64,000 bases of DNA from Texcoconibacillus texcoconensis (GTDB taxonomy: Bacteria > Bacillota > Bacilli > Bacillales > Salisediminibacteriaceae): contig NZ_JACHHB010000004.1 of the NCBI RefSeq assembly GCF_014202575.1, positions 124,001 through 188,000 of the forward strand, read 5' to 3'. This document shows positions 62,867-64,000 of the stretch, in pieces. Positions within the stretch are counted from its first letter, which is position 1; each line of letters begins with the position of its first letter. The notes below the pieces were generated by a model. That model searched no databases. It saw only the letters and a list, made by a program, of their open reading frames with translations, and was not told the DNA's origin. Made by a program: the position numbers and the translations under genes.

Positions 62867-62893
62867 AATGAAGACGAGTTCAATAATTAACTC
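62867..62893 (-). terminator. Weak terminator at the end of spoIVB
   Basis: GCGAGTT / AACTCGT hairpin including the stop codon, followed by TTCATTTTTT on the minus strand. Confidence 0.6.
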
Positions 62894-64000
62894 GCCTTCT
62901 CCTCCTCTTTTTGTCCTTTTTCTATATCAATACCTGCTTCTTCAAGCATCCACTGAATATGAGCTCCGTATCCACTTGTAGGATCATTGACAAAAACGTG
63001 TGTAACAGCGCCTACCACTTTGTCGTTTTGAATGATTGGGCTACCACTCATTCCTTGTACAATGCCACCTGTTGCATTTAATAACCTGTCATCTGTTACT
63101 TTTACAACCATTCCCTTAGTAGCAGGAAATTTTTGTGGTTTAGAACTAACAATTTCAATGTCGTACGCTTCAACTTCTTCACCTTCAACAACTGTCAGCA
63201 TTTTTGCTGGACCTTCTTCTACTTGATCAGAAAGGCCGATTGGCATTGGCTCATTATACTTACCGTTTCCAGGCTCATCATGTAACTCGCCAAATATACC
63301 GAATGAACTATTTTTTGTTATATTACCAAGTACTTGACCTTGATTTGTAAAACGAGCTAACTTTTCTCCAGGTTCTCCAGTCTCTCCTTTTTCAATCGAT
63401 GTTACTTTCGAGCGTAAAATCTCACCATTATTGACTTCAACAGGTTTTTGCGTATCCATATCAGCAATAACATGACCTAATGCACCATAAGCTTTTGACG
63501 TTGGGTCATAAAATGTAAGTGTTCCTACACCTGCAGCAGAGTCTCGAATATATAACCCGAGTCTATACGACTCATTATCCTTCCCTTTTTTCGGAAACAA
63601 TGACGTCGTAATCGTCTCACCATCTCGTTCAATCTCCAACTTTAATGATTCTTCTTTCTTACCCGCATTTTCCACGTAAGGTGCTAACTCATTCATTTGT
63701 TCAATTGTTTCACCATTGATCTTTTTAATAATATCCCCGACTTTGACATCGGCATCTTCCCCTGGTGATTGCGTCCCTTGTTCGGTTTCCACTAAATGAT
63801 GGCCCACAACTAAAACGCCAAGCGTATGAACTTTCACACCGATTGATTGTCCACCAGGTATAATACGTAAATCCGGTAACACAGAAACATCAACTGATTT
63901 TAATGGGAAGTTTCCTATACCAAATGTGACATTCGTATCTCCTGGCTCCACACCACTTAACACCGTTTCTTCACCTTCATTTATGTCGACGGGGTCATCA
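62887..64000 (-). CDS. spoIVB: SpoIVB serine peptidase, 5' end cut by window edge
   Basis: At least 371 codons to the right edge with no stop; B. subtilis SpoIVB is about 425 aa, so the first ~50 residues (signal/anchor) lie outside. The PDZ domain (VLVVGHHLV...[12 protein letters not shown]) is followed by the S55 peptidase: His in YGALGHVI and Ser in [12 protein letters not shown]. It is secreted from the forespore and cleaves SpoIVFA to start sigma-K processing. spo0A normally follows directly but here pckA and the SLC13 remnant come first. Confidence 0.96.
   Translation of the reverse strand, partial: DDPVDINEGEETVLSGVEPGDTNVTFGIGNFPLKSVDVSVLPDLRIIPGGQSIGVKVHTLGVLVVGHHLVETEQGTQSPGEDADVKVGDIIKKINGETIEQMNELAPYVENAGKKEESLKLEIERDGETITTSLFPKKGKDNESYRLGLYIRDSAAGVGTLTFYDPTSKAYGALGHVIADMDTQKPVEVNNGEILRSKVTSIEKGETGEPGEKLARFTNQGQVLGNITKNSSFGIFGELHDEPGNGKYNEPMPIGLSDQVEEGPAKMLTVVEGEEVEAYDIEIVSSKPQKFPATKGMVVKVTDDRLLNATGGIVQGMSGSPIIQNDKVVGAVTHVFVNDPTSGYGAHIQWMLEEAGIDIEKGQKEEEKAS

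Overview
This window is chromosomal DNA from an endospore-forming Bacillaceae, probably a salt- or alkali-adapted lineage. The evidence is spo0A, the 3' part of spoIVB, tnrA, the branched-chain keto acid (bkd) operon under a sigma-54 regulator, brxB, and AGGAGG-type ribosome binding sites. A close relative of the NaChBac voltage-gated sodium channel of alkaliphilic bacilli is present, and many proteins are very acidic. No virus, plasmid or CRISPR array is visible.

From my memory of the B. subtilis map, the minus strand read from 64000 to 3500 follows the spoIVB - spo0A - yqzF/bkdR - bkd operon - brxB(yqiW) - yqjA..E - dinB(yqjH) - namA(yqjM) - yqjQ - yqjW backbone. Blocks that do not belong to that order are set into it: pckA plus a broken anion-transporter gene between spoIVB and spo0A; pflB-pflA; a SteA-like/glycosyltransferase cassette; a lone zinc-binding protein gene; a tRNA-Arg; a dicarboxylate sensing and TRAP transport block; methylmalonyl-CoA mutase genes; a flagellin block; and a plus-strand block with the sodium channel, a BASS transporter, osmC and tnrA.

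Layout. 1-5.7 kb: HAD phosphatase (partial), asnO-type asparagine synthase, LMW phosphatase, SOS-controlled Y-family polymerase, SDR. 5.8-15.4 kb (mostly plus): phytoene-desaturase-like oxidoreductase, sodium channel, BASS transporter + osmC behind a CsoR-type operator, tnrA, divergent polysaccharide deacetylase, darB, namA, DUF4236. 15.4-21.4 kb: ylqG-ylqH-fliS-flagellin-yaaR, with a sigma-D promoter. 21.7-31.7 kb: dinB, a tiny sigma-region-like protein, a ScoC-like regulator, M20 peptidase, the propionyl/methylmalonyl-CoA genes including a mutase/epimerase fusion, prli42, an L,D-transpeptidase with a CTG start, yqjA. 31.8-38.4 kb: dctSRB with a TAXI-TRAP transporter. 38.5-42 kb: tRNA-Arg, brxB, a Zur-type zinc lipoprotein gene. 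42-52.3 kb: the bkd operon and bkdR. 52.5-59 kb: yqzF, steA-like/GT2/MraY-like genes, pflBA. 59.5-64 kb: spo0A, SLC13 remnant, pckA, spoIVB.

How the genes work together: bkd makes branched-chain acyl-CoA, and through Ptb/Buk also acyl phosphate and ATP, from Leu/Ile/Val. The mutase/epimerase/carboxyltransferase genes handle the propionyl/methylmalonyl-CoA formed from Ile and Val. PckA and the TRAP/Dct block deal with C4-dicarboxylates. Several regulatory sites can be read directly: LexA, CsoR-type, TnrA, sigma-D, Zur, sigma-54 with cre, Fnr-type and sigma-H/0A. Non-coding repeats occur in at least two families with paired copies inside the window, plus one MITE-like element.
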